Program-made: the position numbers and the translations under genes | The notes under the pieces: generated by a model | The model's input: the letters and a program-made list of their open reading frames with translations, nothing else | Told to the model about the DNA's origin: nothing | Database searches by the model: none | Assembly: GCA_023079485.1 (NCBI GenBank) | Contig: CM041083.1 | Coordinates: forward strand, 155,266,552 to 155,330,551 | Length of the DNA: 64,000 nt | Direction: 5' to 3' | Source of the DNA: Archilochus colubris | Taxonomy: Eukaryota; Chordata; Aves; Apodiformes; Trochilidae | In this document: positions 13,430 through 25,800 of the stretch, one piece after another | How positions within the stretch are numbered: the stretch's first letter is position 1 | Layout: the number at the start of each line of letters is the position of its first letter

Positions 13430-13950
13430 GAGTACAAGGAACTAAAGAAGGGGGGGCTCTCAGACTCTGACAGGGGGGAACACAGAGGGGTCCATTCCCT
13501 CACCTTTGCAGCCCATACTCTTATCAAGGTCAGGCAGACCAGCAGCCCCTCCTCTCTTTCTTCCCTGCTGTTCCCCTATGCTCCTTTACCATCATCTCAC
13601 CATGTGCTCTTCAGAATCAACATCCATTGGGTACTGGGAAGAGTGGTGGAGCTTCTGAGTCCACCAGTCCACCAGTCTGTCCTGTCAGAAGGGGCCGTCA
13701 GGCACCTATCCCTGCAGTCATCAAGATCAGGTTATACATATAATTGTATTAATTTTTAATTTTGTTTCTTATCCCATATGTTATCACTTTTCCCCTGTTA
13801 TAGTAAATCCATTTCCATTTTTTTTCAATTTCTAACTTTAAAATCTCTTGGCCTAATTCCCCTTTTATCTTCCCTTAGGAGGGTGGAGGGGTAATACAGA
13901 ATAATTCTGTCCTCTGGTTTTCAGTCTTCCCAAGCTGCTAATCCATGACA
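13430..13950 (+). mobile_element. Solo LTR of an avian endogenous retrovirus (3' part clear)
   Basis: The segment is markedly more GC-rich than its flanks at 13440-13720. It continues with TTATCACTTTTCCCCTGTTA, ATCTCTTGGCCTAATTCC, TATCTTCCCTTAGGAGGGTGG and ends CTGCTAATCCATGACA at 13950. That order is the U5 end of a common avian ERV (ERVL-like) LTR. No gag, pol or env sequence follows, so it is a solo LTR or remnant. The 5' boundary is approximate and no target duplication was resolved. Confidence 0.75.
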
Positions 13951-14950
13951 CATAAATCTCATTTTTAACTTGTGAAGTGTTGCCAAATCTTTCAGTCCAA
14001 TAGAGATCTAGCAGCCACAGCTCCACATCCAATTGGTAGCAAGTTCAAGCATGTATTTCCAATAGATACATATACAAACACATGTATACAATATGTGTGT
14101 GTATATACATGTGTGTGTGTATATATATACATATATACAAAGTTAACTATGAAGATTATTTCAGGCATCCAGCACTAGCAGAAACACAAACAACACTGAA
14201 AAATTCATCCTGTTCATCACGTTGGCTGGTCAAGATGAATGTTCACTGGTGACAAATGGATGCAAGTGTAAATATACAAATACAAATTCTATAATAGCTG
14301 ACCTAGGACACTAAGTCTATCCAGTATCTGGCTCTAGACCCTTTCATGCCCCACACACAGACACACACATGCAACTATATCTCTCAGTCAATGCCCAGGT
14401 CCTACAGTCTATCTGAAAGTTGCTCTGGACATTCTGGTCCCTCTAGTAGCCAAGTTGTCCACCTGTCTTAGAGAGATGCACACGTATATGACCCCTACCT
14501 ATGGTCACATCAGTTTGTCTTTTCTAAGTCATTTATTTTGATGCTGGCTAGAAGAGCTTGATATTCACTGTTAATTATACAGTGATTTTCATAGCATCAC
14601 TTGATTTAACCACCACCCCTGGAGTCCTCTGGGATCCATGGACTGATCCTAGTTACTGGCATTTTCACCTCTCTATGCACAACATACACACACACACACA
14701 CACACACACACTCACGCTCACACACAGACCAGACACTATTCACCAAGAAAATAGTTTTTAAATTAATTTAATAATAATAAAAACTTTGATAAAAAACCAA
14801 AACACTGCAGCATGCTTAGACAAATATATTGACTACCAGCCTGTTTACATGCAACTGTCCTCTTCTATTCCCTGGTACCTGTATTCCCATGCTTGTTTTT
14901 TCCTTCAAAACACCTTGATTCTGCCCTTTACCTGCCCTGAAAATACCATA
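13951..14950. repeat. Microsatellite-rich spacer
   Basis: Contains mixed (TG)n/(TA)n at about 14092-14137, a CACACA patch at about 14350-14369 and an (AC)n run of about 40 bases at 14687-14726. The rest is unique non-coding sequence. Confidence 0.8.
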
Positions 14951-15058
14951 ATCACAGAATCAGCCAGGTTGGAAAAGACCTCTGAGATCATCAAGTCCAA
15001 CCCTTAATCCACTGCCACTGTGGTTACCATGGCACTGAGTGCCACATCAGTCTCTTTA
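14951..15058 (-). mobile_element. CR1 LINE 3' tail (antisense)
   Basis: ATCACAGAATCAGCCAGGTT, TTGGAAAAGACCTCTGAGATC and CCATGGCACTGAGTGCCACA are the reverse complement of a CR1 3' end of the same type as the copy at 4943-5489 (GGCACTCAGTGCCATGG). Only about 108 bp remain. It abuts a second CR1 tail in the opposite orientation. Confidence 0.9.
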
Positions 15059-15157
15059 GGCTTTGAGCAACTGGTAGAAGGTGCCCCTGCCCACACAGGA
15101 GGGTTGTAACTAGATGATCTTTAAGATCCTTTCCAACCACAATTATTCTATGATTGA
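15059..15157 (+). mobile_element. CR1 LINE 3' tail (sense), different subfamily
   Basis: GGCTTTGAGCAACTGGTAGAAG, GGTGCCCCTGCCCACAC, AGATGATCTTTAAGATCC and ATTCTATGATTGATG form a sense CR1 3' end ending in the degenerate octamer tail. Its diagnostic bases differ from the adjoining antisense tail, so this is a second insertion or a rearranged join. Confidence 0.9.
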
Positions 15158-17480
15158 TGCAGCCTTGTCCCTATACATCAATAACTGCATAGGATTCTGT
15201 GACACTAGAAAAGTAATGATTACTGGAATTAGTATTATTACATTGACCATAAAGATCAGTAGTTTTATTAAGAGAACAGTTCAGCCATGATTTCTTCTTT
15301 GCTGTAGTCTTTTCTTCAAAATTCATTGGAACCCAAGAATTTTTGACACAGAAATAGGCCATCACATTTTGCCTTTCTTTTAGTTCTATGGATTTTATAC
15401 TATTTCCTGTTACTGAATCTATTTGAATTAATTTTTTTTTTATTTTTGAAAATGAACTGAAACTTAAACCAGAAGTTTTGACAGATCTGAGCTGCAGTAG
15501 CTTAATTAGAGCTCTTGATAAAATCAGGTCAAGTAGAATAGAGAGACACATATTCAAGAGGTCTTATTCCTTATTTTTCATATTTTCCTTTTCATGTATG
15601 GAAAAAGCTGTAAAGGAACTGTATGTTCATAAGGTGATTCCATGAGTTCATGCATGATGATCTTAGGTCATGAACTTTCGGGACAATAATTTCAATATCT
15701 GGTATATACTGCATGTAGCTACAACATCCAAACTGAAATACTCAGAACTTTCATATTTATAAAACTGTCTCACATGCACAACACTACTCTGTGATATGAA
15801 AAGAAAAATAAAAAGGATATATTACAGACAGTTTGAAACACTGCAGTATTCCTCCAGGCAAACAAAATGTTATAAGCACAATAAAGAGCAAAGGGGTAGC
15901 AGATTCAAAGTGCAGATGGATCAATTCAAAAGCAGAAATAAAAGGGAAGCTGTATGCTAATTATCTTTCGTGTAACAAATGTAAGAAAAAAACCCCCAGA
16001 ATAACTTAAGGTATAATTTGCTGCATTGGGAATCTGTCTATAAAATGCAAAGGAAAATGGCTTACAAAAGGACTAGTCCAAAGCATACAGTAATGTCATG
16101 TAATTTATAAATTATTGTATCAAATTAATTTTTTCTGTGATAAAAAAAAATGAAAGAAGAGACACATAAGAAAACAAATAAGAAAATACATCTTTAAAGT
16201 TGTCAGAACACTGATCATGGGATTTTAAATTCCTGAGAAAACTACATAGATAACAGCTCTGCTATTGCTAGGCATAGGTGTATATTCCAAGCTTCAGCAA
16301 AACATTATTTTCTATCATTTTCTTTAAGCAACTGCAGGAACAGGTTGTTCTGAACTTCTTTCCATTAAGCGAGCAGCCATTATACATAAGACAGCATTGT
16401 TCAGTGATGAAAATAATATCAGTCTGAAAGATGGAAATGGCAGGCATGCAGTGTATAGGCTGGCCTTTAAATTAGAATGTGCTAAAACAATGAGTTCTTC
16501 AGTAAATTAAACTGGTTGGAAATGTCATGCATCTCAGTCTGACTAATTTTCTTTTAAGAAATACAGCAACAACTTTTTTGCACGTTTTAGAAAGAGGAGA
16601 CAAATAAGAAAACAGCCCCCAAAATATGTTTCTAGAACTTCAACATTGTTAAGCCTTCAGCACAGACAAGGAACTTGTAACTGCCACAAAAGGACACAGT
16701 TCAGGAAACTTCACATGAGAATTTCTGGCTTGAAACTCAGCTACTTGCAGCTCAGTTCAGTTGTATAATCATAGGCGTTTAATGCCTTTTCACTGATTCC
16801 AGAATAAACCACGTGGCCTTCTGCTACTGATCATCTCCTAAGATCTATGTGGTTGTAAGGGAAAAATTAAACTCACTGTCTTTTCTCCAAGAGAGAAATA
16901 CAATCGCACATTAACACAAAAGCAAAGAAAATCCAAGTTGTACTTTTCCTGATCCTTTCTCCCTCATTGCTCTGATAACGAATCTTAAAAAACCAAGTTA
17001 ACTTTCTGTGATTCATGCATATTATTCATGGAGAAAGACAGTGATATTGTCTGCCATGAAAAAGTTCCTCAATATGCATGAAGGGAAGCAGCATATAATA
17101 GTTTTTTTGTCTCAATACTGTTCATTGGGAGAACAAGCTATATATTTACTAGTCTATGTATATAGCTTTTCACAATAATTATTCACATGTGTTTTATTGT
17201 AGTCATGGCTTCACTTCAAAGAGGATTTAAGTTTTGAAAGAAAGCTTTTATGACAAAGTACATCATGTGATAATTCATAACAAGAAATGTAGAACCAACA
17301 AAAACAAAATCTCAAAAACTCCTTACATACAGGATAATGACACTCTATACATTATTTTACATAATTATTCCTGTAAATATTTACATATTTATGTACCTAC
17401 ATGGTTTAGATAAGTGATTATCTATGAAGTGCTTTAGAGATAGAAACAAAACAAAAAAAGCAAACGTAACATACACTTTT

Positions 17481-17539
17481 TGCTACTTTCATGTATGTCT
17501 TTACATACAGAAAGTATGCTACTTTCATGTATGTCTTTA
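17481..17539. repeat. Direct repeat, two 23-bp units, 36-bp period
   Basis: TGCTACTTTCATGTATGTCT followed by TTA occurs identically at 17481-17503 and 17517-17539, separated by 13 bp. It is probably a small local duplication. Confidence 0.85.
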
Positions 17540-20500
17540 GTTGTCCACAGTGAACATGTAGGGGAAGAAACTGCTAAATCTGGATTACTACTTGTTATGA
17601 AATCAGTAGAAGAAATGTTTCCGGGAGCACTGAACAAATGTAATATCATGACTTGAACAAAAAAAAAAATGGAATATTCAAAAAGGTTAGAGATCAGTTA
17701 TACTCAGAGCAATTCTAAGTCTTAGAAAGTATTTTAGGAGTGCATATTTTGAAAAATATGGCTTGATTAACACAACAATGTAGTTGTGGTGGTTTTTTTA
17801 ATACTAAAGGTCATGTCTTACTGATTTGCTGGATTTCAGTGTAAATCAAACTGCCAGAATGATGGAAGGGTGCAGTAAACATTTTTTGATAAGATTTTTT
17901 AGAGAACCTTTGTGAGGAATCCACATTAAAGGCTAATTTCTAATGTGATGAATCATCTTGAAAGCTAAAAAAGTCTGAAGCAAGGGGTTATATATCAGCA
18001 GAAGCACAAAGAAGATAAAGTATGAACTGATATCTTTCCAGTACAGCATAAGAAATATATCAGACTGTCAATGTCTAGTTTACAAAAGGGCTGCACAGTG
18101 AAATTGGCAATATAGTTGTACACTTGTTCATTATCTGATTTCCAAGGAGCAAAATGCTTTGGTGCACATGCTGCTAAAGTAGTTTAGATACACCTGCTGC
18201 TACCTTCCTGGCTTTGCCTCATTTTGCTTGACCTTGCCATATTAGACTCTGCACAGCTAAAGCCTGCTATATTATAGTTAACTTGTGATTTTTTATTTAT
18301 TTTTTTTTTAATTTTAACATGAAACTGCTAGTAGTTATCCACTCCAACAGGGAGAAGGATTGGAGTCCCTGAGTGGTTTCCTCTCTTCTAAATAACCCCA
18401 GATGCAATATTTTTTTTCTTTTCCTGAGCAAAATGTTGGAACAAAATAGAGCAATGGGAAATCTGCATGCAGTCAATAGATATTAGGAGAGGAATTAATC
18501 TGTACCAGGATGCTTCTCACACCAAAAAGACTCCCTTTGGTGAAATTTTCATGTTTCTGTGCAATAGTCAGCAGCAAAAGAGTAACAACCCTCAGGGGAA
18601 TTTACAAGCTCCTGTTCTTGATAGAAGATCAAATTATCTCTGAAGAAAGGGGGAAAGTAAGCAAGTGAGAGAGTGATAGTAAAAAAAGGAGAAAGAAATC
18701 TTCTCACATTTAAAATATCCTGAATACTTCTAGTTCTTTGTTTATAGTTCTTACAGTATTTTTAAACTAGATGGTATTAGGAGACCAAAGACTGACTAAT
18801 ATATGAAAGAAGATGTTGCCCATTGCAATTAGTATCTCATATATACTAAATGAAGAATTTCTGGCCTTCAGCAAAATAGTTGATGATTAATAAGGACTGA
18901 TAGAAAAGTTAAACTAAGTGATATTTTTCAGTGTTTTGCTATATGGTTGAAATTATGATAGATTATGCAACAGAAAAATGCATAACAAATATAATGTGAG
19001 TGAAAGGGAATGTGAGAGAGACACCTTAGATTTACTTGTGCATTTTAAAATAAAAAAACCTAAGGTAATACCACTGATTAATCTATACCACTTAGATTTG
19101 AAAGGTAGGTGCTACATGTGTAATGGAAACAGTAGTTTCACTTTCTTTTTTCTTATAGGAATAATTTTGTAGGAATTTAAGTACTGGTCACTGAAGTATA
19201 ATCTCTTATTGAACAAGAAACAGTAATCAGAAAACTTTCTTTGTCCTGTTCTCTTCTTCAACTACTGTTAATCTAGAAATCTAATCTTCAGAATGATGTA
19301 AAATGGATGCTGTGGGTCAGAATTTTTCTATTGCACACAATTATATTTTCATATTTTCAGGTTAAGTTTGTAATCCTTTTTAATCTAAAAATTACGATTG
19401 AACAATTTTTCCATGAAGCTTTAATATTAAGCAATCTATTTTCATTTTCAGGACAACATACAGACAAGATAATTAAAATAAAGAGACAAACAAACAAAAC
19501 AACAAATGAATATATGAGCTTAGAAAAGAGGGATTTTATGTCTGCTTGTGTACTGCAGGAATACAATAGTGCCATAACCCACTGAGGTGTTAATTGTTGA
19601 TTTAACTGCTGCTTAAGCACAAGTTTACTACAAGCATATTTTGGTACAAAGATTAGGTAATTCAGAGAAATCTTGCCTCCTGTATTTCATAGACCACCAT
19701 GCAACACAGTCACAGCAGTCCCTTCAGTGCTTACAATGTAAAGTCTGTGGAAACAGCAAATGATTGGTAAAAAATGAAAAAATGGGAAAATTAACTGCAG
19801 AGATGGAAAAGTATTGATAGGGAAAATACTATCTGATAAAATGATCAAGTTTTGGGAATGATTAGACATGTCATGGCTATATAATGGCTCCTAGAATTAA
19901 CTACTGGAGATAGAGATTTTTCAGATAAATGCCCTGGAGTTCCTGGGATATTCCTGACAGCTTTGTTCCAGTGAACAACTAAAGAACAGAAAGCAGCAGT
20001 GATACAGCCTGAGTGAGCTCTGACCTTGAAGTTACAGCAGTTGATTTTAGAGACTGAAACAGAGAAACACAAGGAGAAAGATGAAAAAAAAATTAATTTA
20101 GTATTCTGACTCTTACAGTTGTCATAAAAGGATGTTTCATATGAAATTCAAGAAATTCAATGAGTGACAAAAATAAAAAGTCTCAGAGTGTTATGATAAA
20201 GGATTTAATAAACCTTACTTATTTCAGCTTCAAATATTAGCCATCTGTGCTAATATTCCCAAGTATGAAAGAAAATTAAATAGCAATTGCTAAATTTTAC
20301 CTTCTTTCACTCTGATAATCACAGTTATTCGTATATTATTTCTTTTTTTTCCTAGATTTTTTCTCTGTTTTTACACAGTACCCCCTGGAACTACTGGAAC
20401 CATTTGCAGACCTAAGCAGTTTCTCCTAATGATGTGCTGAGTATAAGGTTTTACAAAGCCTGAAAGAAGGTGTTGGTTTGTTTTTCCTTTCTTTCTTTTT

Positions 20501-22186
20501 TCTTTTTTTCTTCCTTGTCTTTTATTTTATTATATTTATTTATTTATTTTATTTTGGAGTTCTCTTACAGCATTTTCATAAAGATATCAAGATATAAGCT
20601 CTGATGATCAATGTTTCTCTCCTTTGAAGAAGTCCTCGTGGGAATGTATCAGCATCAACTTAGTAATAATCAATATGATCCTTCAGAGCAATCCTGCCTT
20701 TGAAGTATGTTTTTTCCTCCAAATTAGCCAACATTTAATAAGGCATCAAGATTCCTTTGTATTTTAAATGCTAGTATTTGTATTTTCATAATATAATTCA
20801 GTTAACTGAAGTCTATATATGGATTGGTGTCTCATTTAAGCTCTTGATTCTCCAAAGTTATCAGTATAACTTTGTAAAAATTACAGTATTATGAAATAGT
20901 TGAATTATTTGCAGAAAGAGAAGGAAACTTCTGTGCTTGACCACATAAGGATTTACTACAAGGTACAATGCCCTAAAAGCAAAAGGCAAGGGAAACATCA
21001 TTTCAGAATATCTGAAATCCCTCCTGCAGTCTGTCTTCATCTGCCAAGACCTGCTTAAGTATATTAGCAATTAAAGAGTGCCTACAATTACAGTACACTT
21101 CATGAACAAATTCTGTGAACATAATTCATTTACCAGATGCAAGTCTCCAGGGTATCAAGCACTTAGCATAATGCTTATAGGTAGCTACTGTAGCCTTATC
21201 TCACAGCAACTTTGCATTTGAATTTTGTCTTGCTGTTTTGTTACTGTAGCGTGTCCTTTTGATCAGGAAATCTTAAAGCTGGCAGAGTTAGGTTCCATTT
21301 TTTGCTTTTCTTTATTGCTTATTTTAAACTTTGCTTAACTAATACAGAATAGTATTTAGAATGAAGTCCACGCTGTAAGCCTGTTCAAATGTTAAAAAAT
21401 TCTAAGAAAAATTGTTACAATGATTGCTCTTAAAGAATTTATTGTACATCAAAGTTAATTATTGTATGAATTTTTTTTCCTACTCTTGCACCTATAGCCT
21501 TTTTGTGCTGTTTTAGTTGAGATGCATACACTAGAAATGATCTAGAAGTGGCTCTTCAAGTCAAAACTTATGTTTTCATGCTATTTCCTGGTTTTGGTTT
21601 GTGTTGAATTTCCATGAAATTACACACAAGGTTATATTTACTATTTATTCCTTCTGTTTAATATACAAAATATAAGGGTTTTGTTTGACAAATGGGAAAG
21701 ACGTATTAAAAATAAAATCATATTAGTTTTTGACTATTTTTGACCTCTCAGAAAATGTGTTGATACAGTCCATAGTGTAGAATCATATGCTGATTTCTAG
21801 CTCTAGAGGGGAATCAGTGTATGATGCAGAGCATAACATCTTTAATTTTGCCTTTCTGAAAGAAGGCATACAAGTCATCAAGCTGAAATTAACTCAAACA
21901 TTTTCCAAAACAGAGACATTACTTCAATGATAGACAAAACTTTAGTACTCATCGTGTTCAATTTCATACTACTTAGTAATTTTTTTTTTTTTGGTGTAAT
22001 TCTTCAAGAACAGGGAAGTAAATCTGCATAATAGAAGGAAGCACTGAAACACTTGAATAAGATGTGATTCCCTCCCTTCCTCCAAAACTTTTCTCTTGCT
22101 AGAATGGATTCAAGCAAGGCGAATAACCCTTTATATGTCCTTTTCATAAAGAAACTAATATTGACAGCACACTAATTCTGCAAAAT

Positions 22187-22192
22187 GTATAG
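22187..22192 (+). other. Candidate 5' target-site duplication of LTR
   Basis: GTATAG directly precedes the LTR start. ATATAG directly follows the LTR end at 22846-22851, a 5 of 6 match. A 6-bp duplication is usual for several retroviral classes. Confidence 0.55.
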
Positions 22193-22445
22193 TGTGTGAG
22201 TCTGACCTCACTGGTTTGCAATTGTCTCATAGGAGCAATTTTAAAATGAATAGCCCTGCCTAGGGTGGAGGACCTGGCTGCCCAGGGCTGAGCAGGGGGT
22301 GACACCGCAGGATGTGATAAGACCTATTAGGTGGAGTCTTCTCCCCTTTTCTGAGCACCAGCCTTCTGCTCCCTCCAGGCAGTCTGTCTTCTAATGACCC
22401 TGGCTGACTGACAGCTGCCCCTTTGGAACAAAAGGAACTCAGGGG

Positions 22446-22452
22446 TATATAT
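22446..22452 (+). promoter_or_regulatory. TATA box of LTR promoter
   Basis: TATATAT in GGGGTATATATGGC lies at the end of the GC-rich U3 part. A transcript would start about 25-30 bp downstream, near 22475-22482. Confidence 0.6.
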
Positions 22453-22492
22453 GGCTGTCCATGCTGGGGCTGTTTGGTCGTCTCTTGACCCA

Positions 22493-22503
22493 CCGCCATC
22501 TTG
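22493..22503 (+). promoter_or_regulatory. YY1-like site, first copy
   Basis: CCGCCATCTTG matches the well-known YY1 consensus CCGCCATNTTG exactly. It lies just downstream of the predicted transcription start of the LTR, a placement also seen in YY1-dependent retroelement promoters. Binding is inferred only from sequence. Confidence 0.55.
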
Positions 22504-22525
22504 CATCAGGCCCTGTCCAGGATCA

Positions 22526-22536
22526 GCGCCATCTTG
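22526..22536 (+). promoter_or_regulatory. YY1-like site, second copy
   Basis: GCGCCATCTTG lies 33 bp downstream of the first copy in the same orientation and differs from it by one base. Confidence 0.5.
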
Positions 22537-22567
22537 AAGAAACTCACTGGGCAGCTGGGCCCCTGGT

Positions 22568-22724
22568 GGTGACTCTGACTCTCTCTCTCTCTCTCCTTCT
22601 TTCTTCCCACTTTCTTACCCTTTTTTTTCTCCACTTTTCTCTCTATTTCTTTCTTACCAGTTTCTTACCACTTTTCCTCTCTCTCTTATATCTTCTTTTC
22701 CTCTCTCCCTCTTTTGCTTGGCTA
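22568..22724. repeat. Polypyrimidine (CT-rich) tract inside the LTR
   Basis: About 155 bp almost wholly C and T on the plus strand, starting with (CT)n and continuing as irregular CTTTCTT repeats. It lies between the YY1-like motifs and the poly(A) signal, in the R/U5 part. Confidence 0.85.
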
Positions 22725-22750
22725 TATATTTCTGCCTGTGTCAATTGTCA

Positions 22751-22756
22751 AATAAA
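22751..22756 (+). terminator. LTR poly(A) signal AATAAA
   Basis: AATAAA in GTCAAATAAAGTCTG is followed by TG- and T-containing sequence. It marks the expected R/U5 boundary within the following 10-20 bases. Confidence 0.65.
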
Positions 22757-22851
22757 GTCTGCTTGCACCCGACCCTTTTATGGTTGGACTTCGTTTTGCG
22801 GATCCAAAACAAAAATAAATTTTAATGTTACCTCAGACCATAACAATATAG

Positions 22852-25800
22852 CTACTTAGAGAGTTTCATATAAATTCTACAGTTGTCAATGGCCACGTAT
22901 GCACTGGTCTCCATGATTTTTGGTCTAAGATCTATAGGCCTCCTATGATTCCACATAAGTGTGCAATGAATATCTACCTAATACTTTCCTCCGTCCTCTC
23001 CTCTGAATGCATGTATTAGTGAATAAGGTATGTCAGACGAAATTAATCTACCCAAATGTTTATCTCTGTGCTCAGCTCATACCACAAAAAACACCTAAAA
23101 TAATGACAAATGAAGCATAGGAAAATTGCTTATTTCTCTCAATTTAAGAATGATTATAGGGTGATAAGATCAAAGACAGTCAAATACAGTATCTTTTTTT
23201 AAAAATATGGCAAAAAACCTCAGACATTTGGGTCTCTCTTTTAACTAGTGATAGTTTATCTATTATATTCTACAGTTCTTCGGGAAGATTTTTTTACTTA
23301 TAAAAAAATGAAGCAAAAAACCCCCAAAAAACTGAAAAAAAAAAAACCAAAACCCAAAACTATGAATCATGACTGATGTTTAACTGAAAGCTTACTTCTG
23401 GCTAGGATCATAACCTGTGCATGGTGAGCACAATAAGGGGAAATCAGTTTTATCAAAATTTAGAAACCTAGAATTTACATGCAGACCAAGGTAAAAACTT
23501 AGGTTTCCTCCAAGTAAAGGAAGAGAAGAAGTGAAAAGAAGAGGCAGCCCATCTGTTTTGTGGACTTGTGACTGAAAAGTCACAAAATCAGCCCCTGAAG
23601 TTCTCTTCCATTTTCTTCAGAGGGATTCCTTATGGCTAAATCTAGATGCCTAATTTTTAAGGGATACAAGTTACATAAATGACTCCTTTTCCAGGCCACT
23701 TATGTTATGCTTTTATATCATACCTATCACTCAAAATAAATATCTATATTGTCTTATTTACAGTGTTGTGGAAATAAAAATTGATTTAATTTAAAGAAAA
23801 AATGCAGTAAAATAATTTCAGTGTTGACAATCTTTATGAGAAGCTTGAGTGCACAAAATTGCATTTTAGAGAAAAATTACTGTCACTGAAATTGTAAAAT
23901 TAATGCTTTATTTTCAAGTCTTTATTTTCACTCATTTTAATAAGAAAACACTTAAATTCTAGATAATGTAAATAGAGCTAACCAAATGGAAAAAATCCAG
24001 AGTCTTCTGTGAAGATGAGTTACTTTTAACATATACTCATCACACTATTGTTCTGTATTGTGGTCTACAGCTATTTAAAGAAGAGTGAAATTTAGTGTGT
24101 TTATAGTATGATCTCCAAATACCTAAGGACACACAAAAGTACTATGATTTCATAGAATTTCCAGGTATTTAAGATCTTTCTAAGCTAGACTTTCTAGCTC
24201 TAGCTATGACCCACTTATAAAGATGATAGAAAAAGAAAAAGCTGAAAGAGCAAAGAAGAAAAGAATTCCAAAAGTCTGGAAGATTATTACTTGAAAAGTA
24301 AATTGCAGTGCTACAAGATTTGTATTAAGTGAGCACATTATAAATGTCTCTATGTGATCTATATCACACAATATGATTCAGATAATGATGGATGCTATGC
24401 AATGTCTATTAGTTTCCTACACAAAGTGTTGCAGAATTTAATGATAGATGAGCAAAAAGCAATTGAAAGTCCTTGTAAGATTAAAACCTGTTATATTTGC
24501 TGTCATAATGAATAGACATAATAAAGTGACTGGAGGTAAAAGAATGGGTAACTTTATGGAAAGCTGTTAATTCTTCTGTGAAGCCAGACATCATCACAAA
24601 GACTGTTCATAAAAGTCTTTGTGGCTGAAAATATTTGGCTGAAGACCAAATTGTCAGATTTAAAATACTTGCATTAGATTTGATAGAATGTTGTGTGCAC
24701 CAATAGTCCTTATCAGTGTTATCTGACACCTACACCCACAACCCTTCTGTTGCAATAGTGAGGGAGCTCAGGCTTCCAGGTCTTGCCTGAGCTACAAGAT
24801 AAATGTCTTATTGCCTCTTCTATCTCTATTCCTGTCTCATGGCATACTTGTTGACTGAACATGCTGGTGGAGCCTAGGAACAGCCTTGTTTCCTCTCCTT
24901 GTCTGATGCCCATTAGACCATCAAAGCTCAAATCTTTGTTCACATACTCTATGGCCATGTCCCTGCCCTTTCCTTCTGTTGTGGTCAGCTTCAGCTACTG
25001 GCTCAGCTTCCCTTGTGGAGCAGCCCTGATGCTGCTACGTCCTCACAAGGTTGTCTCTTTATCTGCCTCATCCTTATGGTCAAGTGCTAAGGTATTTCCA
25101 AGCTTATAATTCTAGCCTAGAAGATTTCCTCTCACTAGTTATTCAGCAGTTACATCAAAACTGAATTAAAAATTGCAGGCTTATTTCTTCTTTACATCTG
25201 CAGCATATGTAAAGTAAGAATAGACTCTATTTCTCTAAGGTTTTTAATAAAAACATCAGATTTACCAAAGCTTATATTTATCACCTGCTAATAAAGCAGA
25301 TGTAATTTTTCTTTTTCATTGACATGATATCCAGTATAATATAACTGAGATGTATTACAAACATAACTTTAATATGTTAATTTTTATATTGCCTACATAT
25401 TCCATTCATTGCATCTGAGAAACACATCATTGATGTTGTTGTTTGCAAATAGTTTAAGAATAGAATTCTATAATCTATCTTATTTAAAACCAGCAGTAAT
25501 TGGCAGGGGAGTCCTATGAAAGCTGGAATATGTAGATGTTAGCAAAATGTCATATTTGCATTGAAATTTAGTAGTGTTCAGTGATCTGATCAGCATTTTG
25601 TAAACTGAAATCTTGCTTTGGACTAAGTTAAGCCAATATGTTACTGTTTTAGCAACCTGCCTCAGAGTTAATGTTTTCTCTAACATTAGAGAAATGTGTG
25701 GGCAGCCTAAAGGTGTTATCTCCTTTTTGTTTCCTGCAGGATATTCTTTTCAATAAGATGTAAAATTTGCCCTGGATGTTGTAAGGCTTCCATCTAGCAA

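Larger units (their letters stand above)
15158..22192. other. Long unique AT-rich stretch, no gene recognised
   Basis: About 7 kb with no identified repeat family. The longest non-repeat ATG frame in the window lies here (minus, 15171-15557, 128 codons), but it has no recognisable domain. With a stop-codon density near 7% per codon expected at this base composition, about one frame of that size is expected by chance in 64 kb. Also present are a 23-bp direct repeat with 36-bp period at 17481-17539, poly(T) near 18296-18310 and a T/C-rich stretch at about 20484-20555. Confidence 0.55.
22193..22845 (+). mobile_element. Solo LTR of an endogenous retrovirus, near-complete (653 bp)
   Basis: The block starts TGTGTGAGTCTGACC and ends CTCAGACCATAACA. 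The reverse complement of the end, TGTTATGGTCTGAGG, shares TGT and a TCTGA at the same offset, so the two ends form an imperfect inverted repeat. GTATAG and ATATAG flank it. The order inside is GC-rich U3, TATATAT at 22446-22452, a long pyrimidine tract, and AATAAA at 22751-22756 followed by CTGCTTGCACCC, all as in an LTR read on the plus strand. No retroviral gene is attached on either side, so recombination has left a solo LTR. I do not recognise the exact family. The plus-strand frame at 22461-22859 is a by-product of the pyrimidine tract and is not a gene. Confidence 0.8.

Noticed and set aside
15171..15557. 128-codon ATG open frame on the minus strand
   Set aside because: No recognisable domain, signal peptide or splice context. 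At this base composition about one such frame is expected by chance in the window.
22461..22859. 132-codon plus-strand open frame
   Set aside because: It lies inside the solo LTR and is produced by the polypyrimidine tract (leucine, serine and phenylalanine repeats).
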